A stretch of DNA of 8,267 nt, taken from the NCBI GenBank assembly GCA_003509785.1, contig DOMY01000145.1, positions 1 through 8,267 on the forward strand, given 5' to 3'. The notes beneath the pieces are model-generated. The model had not been told where the DNA came from. It ran no database searches and was given only the letters and a program-made list of their open reading frames with translations. How positions within the stretch are numbered: the stretch's first letter is position 1; every line of letters begins with the position of its first letter. The position numbers were made by a program, and so were the translations under genes. This DNA comes from Gemmobacter sp. GTDB lineage: Bacteria; Pseudomonadota; Alphaproteobacteria; Rhodobacterales; Rhodobacteraceae. Positions 7,080 to 8,267 of the stretch are shown in pieces.

Positions 7080-7312
7080 GTCATTCCTCCCCTGTCGGCC
7101 CCGGCCCGCCGTTTCATCGGGATGCACGATACAACCCGCACAGATGCGCGGCTGTCCCGTCCTTGCCCTGCCGGTATGTTTTGGGCGGCCTTGCTCCTCT
7201 GCCGTCCACCCTATGCAACTTCTGACGCAGGGGACGATTCCGGTCAACCGCTGTGCCGCACGCGTTCGCGTCATTTATGATAGAAAATCATCAGAACTAT
7301 GATGTGAATCTA
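7080..7312 (-). promoter_or_regulatory. Leader/promoter region of the transporter-catabolic operon
   Basis: This 233-base gap separates the regulator stop from the binding-protein start, both on the minus strand. The part nearest the regulator (about 7271-7312) is sharply AT-rich and holds a nested dyad (7278-7315) and a TATCAT hexamer (7277-7282, minus) that could be a -10 box. A possible -35, TTCACA (7303-7308, minus), sits 20 bases away, longer than ideal. A second -35-like TTGACC (7242-7247, minus) lies inside a CGGT/ACCG palindrome but has no good -10 partner. The remainder is GC-rich, with no other element I can defend apart from the ribosome site at 7085-7092. The location makes it the natural binding place for the adjacent LacI-type regulator. 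The promoter assignment is tentative. Confidence 0.5.
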
Positions 7313-7315
7313 TCA
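7278..7315. promoter_or_regulatory. Nested AT-rich dyad, candidate operator
   Basis: The outer arms TGATAGA (7278-7284) and TCTATCA (7309-7315) and the inner arms CATCA (7289-7293) and TGATG (7300-7304) share one centre, between 7296 and 7297. The symmetry suits binding of a dimeric regulator. The element overlaps the regulator stop codon and a possible -10 hexamer. No U-tract follows on the minus transcript, so a terminator role is less likely. The dyad is seen directly; the operator function is inferred. Confidence 0.4.
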
Positions 7316-8267
7316 GATGCTTTCCGGCGTCCACAGCACCGGCGCAATAAAGCGCTGGCCGGGGTTTTCGGCCATGCCCGCCTCGATCGTATGCACGACT
7401 GTCGCCATCAGCTCTGCGCACAGCTCTTTCAGGGGCGTCTGGAAAATGCCGGTCAGCCGCCGTTCCATCAGCGCCTGCCGCGATTCCGGCGTCAATTCGT
7501 TGACGATGCAGGCAATCTTCTCTCCGCCCGGCGTATCTTGCAGGGCGGCAATCGCGCCCTCCATGCCGCCCCCCAGACAGCAGACCGCCACAAGGTCGGG
7601 GTGCCGCGCCAATACCCCCACCAGCGCCTCACGCGTCAGCTGCCGGGTTTCCAGATTGACAATGGCATCCATCACCTCGAATTCCGGGGCAAATTCGCGG
7701 CAATAAGCGCGAAACCCCGCCTCACGCAGGTTGTGTCCGTGATAACGGTAGCCGCCGATGAACAGCACGATCTTGCCGGGCCGTGCGGCAGTTTTCGTCA
7801 AAAGCCAAGCAGCGGTGCGACCTACCTTCATGTTATTGGTGCCAAAATACCCCTCTCTTTCGCCCTGCGCAAAATCTGACAACAGCGAAAAGGTGGGGAT
7901 GCCGCGCGCCCGCAGGCTGGATACCGCATTGGTTACCTCATGATGGTCAATGCCGGTCGCGGCCACCGCATTCACCTTGCCTGACATCTGCAACAGCAGC
8001 GCCGCCACCTCCGTCGGCTCCGAGGTCTGGGCAAAGCTGATCGTCACCCGCAGACGACGCTCATGCAGGCGGGCAGCAGCCTCGCGCAGTTCGGCGGCAA
8101 ACGACTGGTAAAAGGCGTGGCGTTCTTTCTGCAGTACCACGCCCAGATGATATTCGGGCCGGTCTGACAGGATGCGTTGCCGGATGGCGTTCGCGGCGTG
8201 ATAGCCGATCCGCTCTGCCGCTTCGGATACTTTGCGCGCGGTTTCGGACCGCACCGGCAGCCGCCCG
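7313..8267 (-). CDS. LacI-family transcriptional regulator, partial (N-terminal HTH outside window)
   Basis: This is a cytoplasmic DNA-binding regulator that senses a small sugar-like ligand. The frame is open to the right edge, giving about 317 residues before the TGA at 7313-7315. The first visible residues, GRLPVRSETARKVSEAAERIGYH, are the end of the LacI helix-turn-helix domain leading into the hinge; roughly 45 N-terminal residues are missing. The rest is a periplasmic-binding-like sensor domain, with recognisable core segments YHLGVVLQKE, SDFAQGEREGYFGTNN, VGRTAAWLL and LREAGFRAYCREF. A GTG at 8254 should not be taken as a start, because the family sequence continues in frame upstream of it. 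Its position just before the transporter operon, in the same direction, suggests that it controls the operon in response to an inositol or inositol catabolite. That is inference; it could repress or activate. Confidence 0.9.
   Translation of the reverse strand, partial: GRLPVRSETARKVSEAAERIGYHAANAIRQRILSDRPEYHLGVVLQKERHAFYQSFAAELREAAARLHERRLRVTISFAQTSEPTEVAALLLQMSGKVNAVAATGIDHHEVTNAVSSLRARGIPTFSLLSDFAQGEREGYFGTNNMKVGRTAAWLLTKTAARPGKIVLFIGGYRYHGHNLREAGFRAYCREFAPEFEVMDAIVNLETRQLTREALVGVLARHPDLVAVCCLGGGMEGAIAALQDTPGGEKIACIVNELTPESRQALMERRLTGIFQTPLKELCAELMATVVHTIEAGMAENPGQRFIAPVLWTPESI

Noticed and set aside
7080..7274. 65-codon N-terminal extension of the binding protein
   Set aside because: It would place the signal peptide internally and has low-complexity Arg/Gly-rich content. 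A strong ribosome site directly precedes the ATG at 7079.
7278..7315. Intrinsic terminator for the regulator gene
   Set aside because: The stem is AT-rich with internal mismatches, starts at the stop codon and has no U-tract after it on the minus transcript.
7253..7879. Plus-strand open frame of 208 codons over the regulator
   Set aside because: It overlaps the sensor domain of the LacI-type regulator in antisense and shows no recognisable family pattern.
1..8267. CRISPR arrays, insertion sequences, tRNA or rRNA genes, phage or defence genes
   Set aside because: I found no repeat-spacer pattern, transposase-like protein, terminal repeats, cloverleaf or rRNA-like stretch. Nearly all bases are explained by the eight genes and their junctions.

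Overview
The window reads as part of an inositol uptake and catabolism locus from a GC-rich alphaproteobacterium. Rhodobacterales (Paracoccus or Rhodobacter-like) is my best guess, from the protein style and gene order; this is inference, since no rRNA or marker gene is present. Every convincing gene lies on the minus strand, so transcription runs from high to low coordinates. The many plus-strand open frames are antisense shadows typical of GC-rich DNA.

Layout in the direction of transcription: (1) 8267-7313, a LacI-family regulator whose DNA-binding N-terminus lies beyond the window edge. (2) 7312-7080, a 233-base leader with an AT-rich dyad element, the probable promoter/operator region of the operon. 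(3) 7079-3499, a complete sugar ABC importer of the ribose/inositol class: periplasmic binding protein, fused double ATPase, and permease. (4) 3414-702, three catabolic enzymes packed with 9-10 base spacing: an IolH-type TIM-barrel protein, an IolG-type inositol 2-dehydrogenase, and an IolI-like TIM-barrel isomerase. (5) 624-1, the first 208 codons of iolC (5-dehydro-2-deoxygluconokinase), which runs off the left edge.

The proposed working scheme is as follows. The binding protein captures an inositol in the periplasm, and the ATPase/permease pair imports it. IolG oxidises it to an inosose (keto-inositol). The IolI-like protein may interconvert inososes so that isomers enter a common path. 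IolC phosphorylates the ring-opened product later in the pathway. The IolD, IolE, IolB and IolA steps are not in the window and would be expected nearby. The LacI protein is the likely sensor.

The most distinctive non-coding feature is that each of the three longer junctions inside the cluster (binding protein/ATPase, permease/IolH, IolI-like/IolC) carries a different perfect GC-rich inverted repeat, of 9, 9 and 12 bp, without a clear U-tract. They look suited to setting the relative output of cluster segments. I found no mobile elements, CRISPR arrays, tRNAs or rRNAs, and no evidence for a wholly unknown system. The points worth a second look are regulatory architecture and enzyme specificity.
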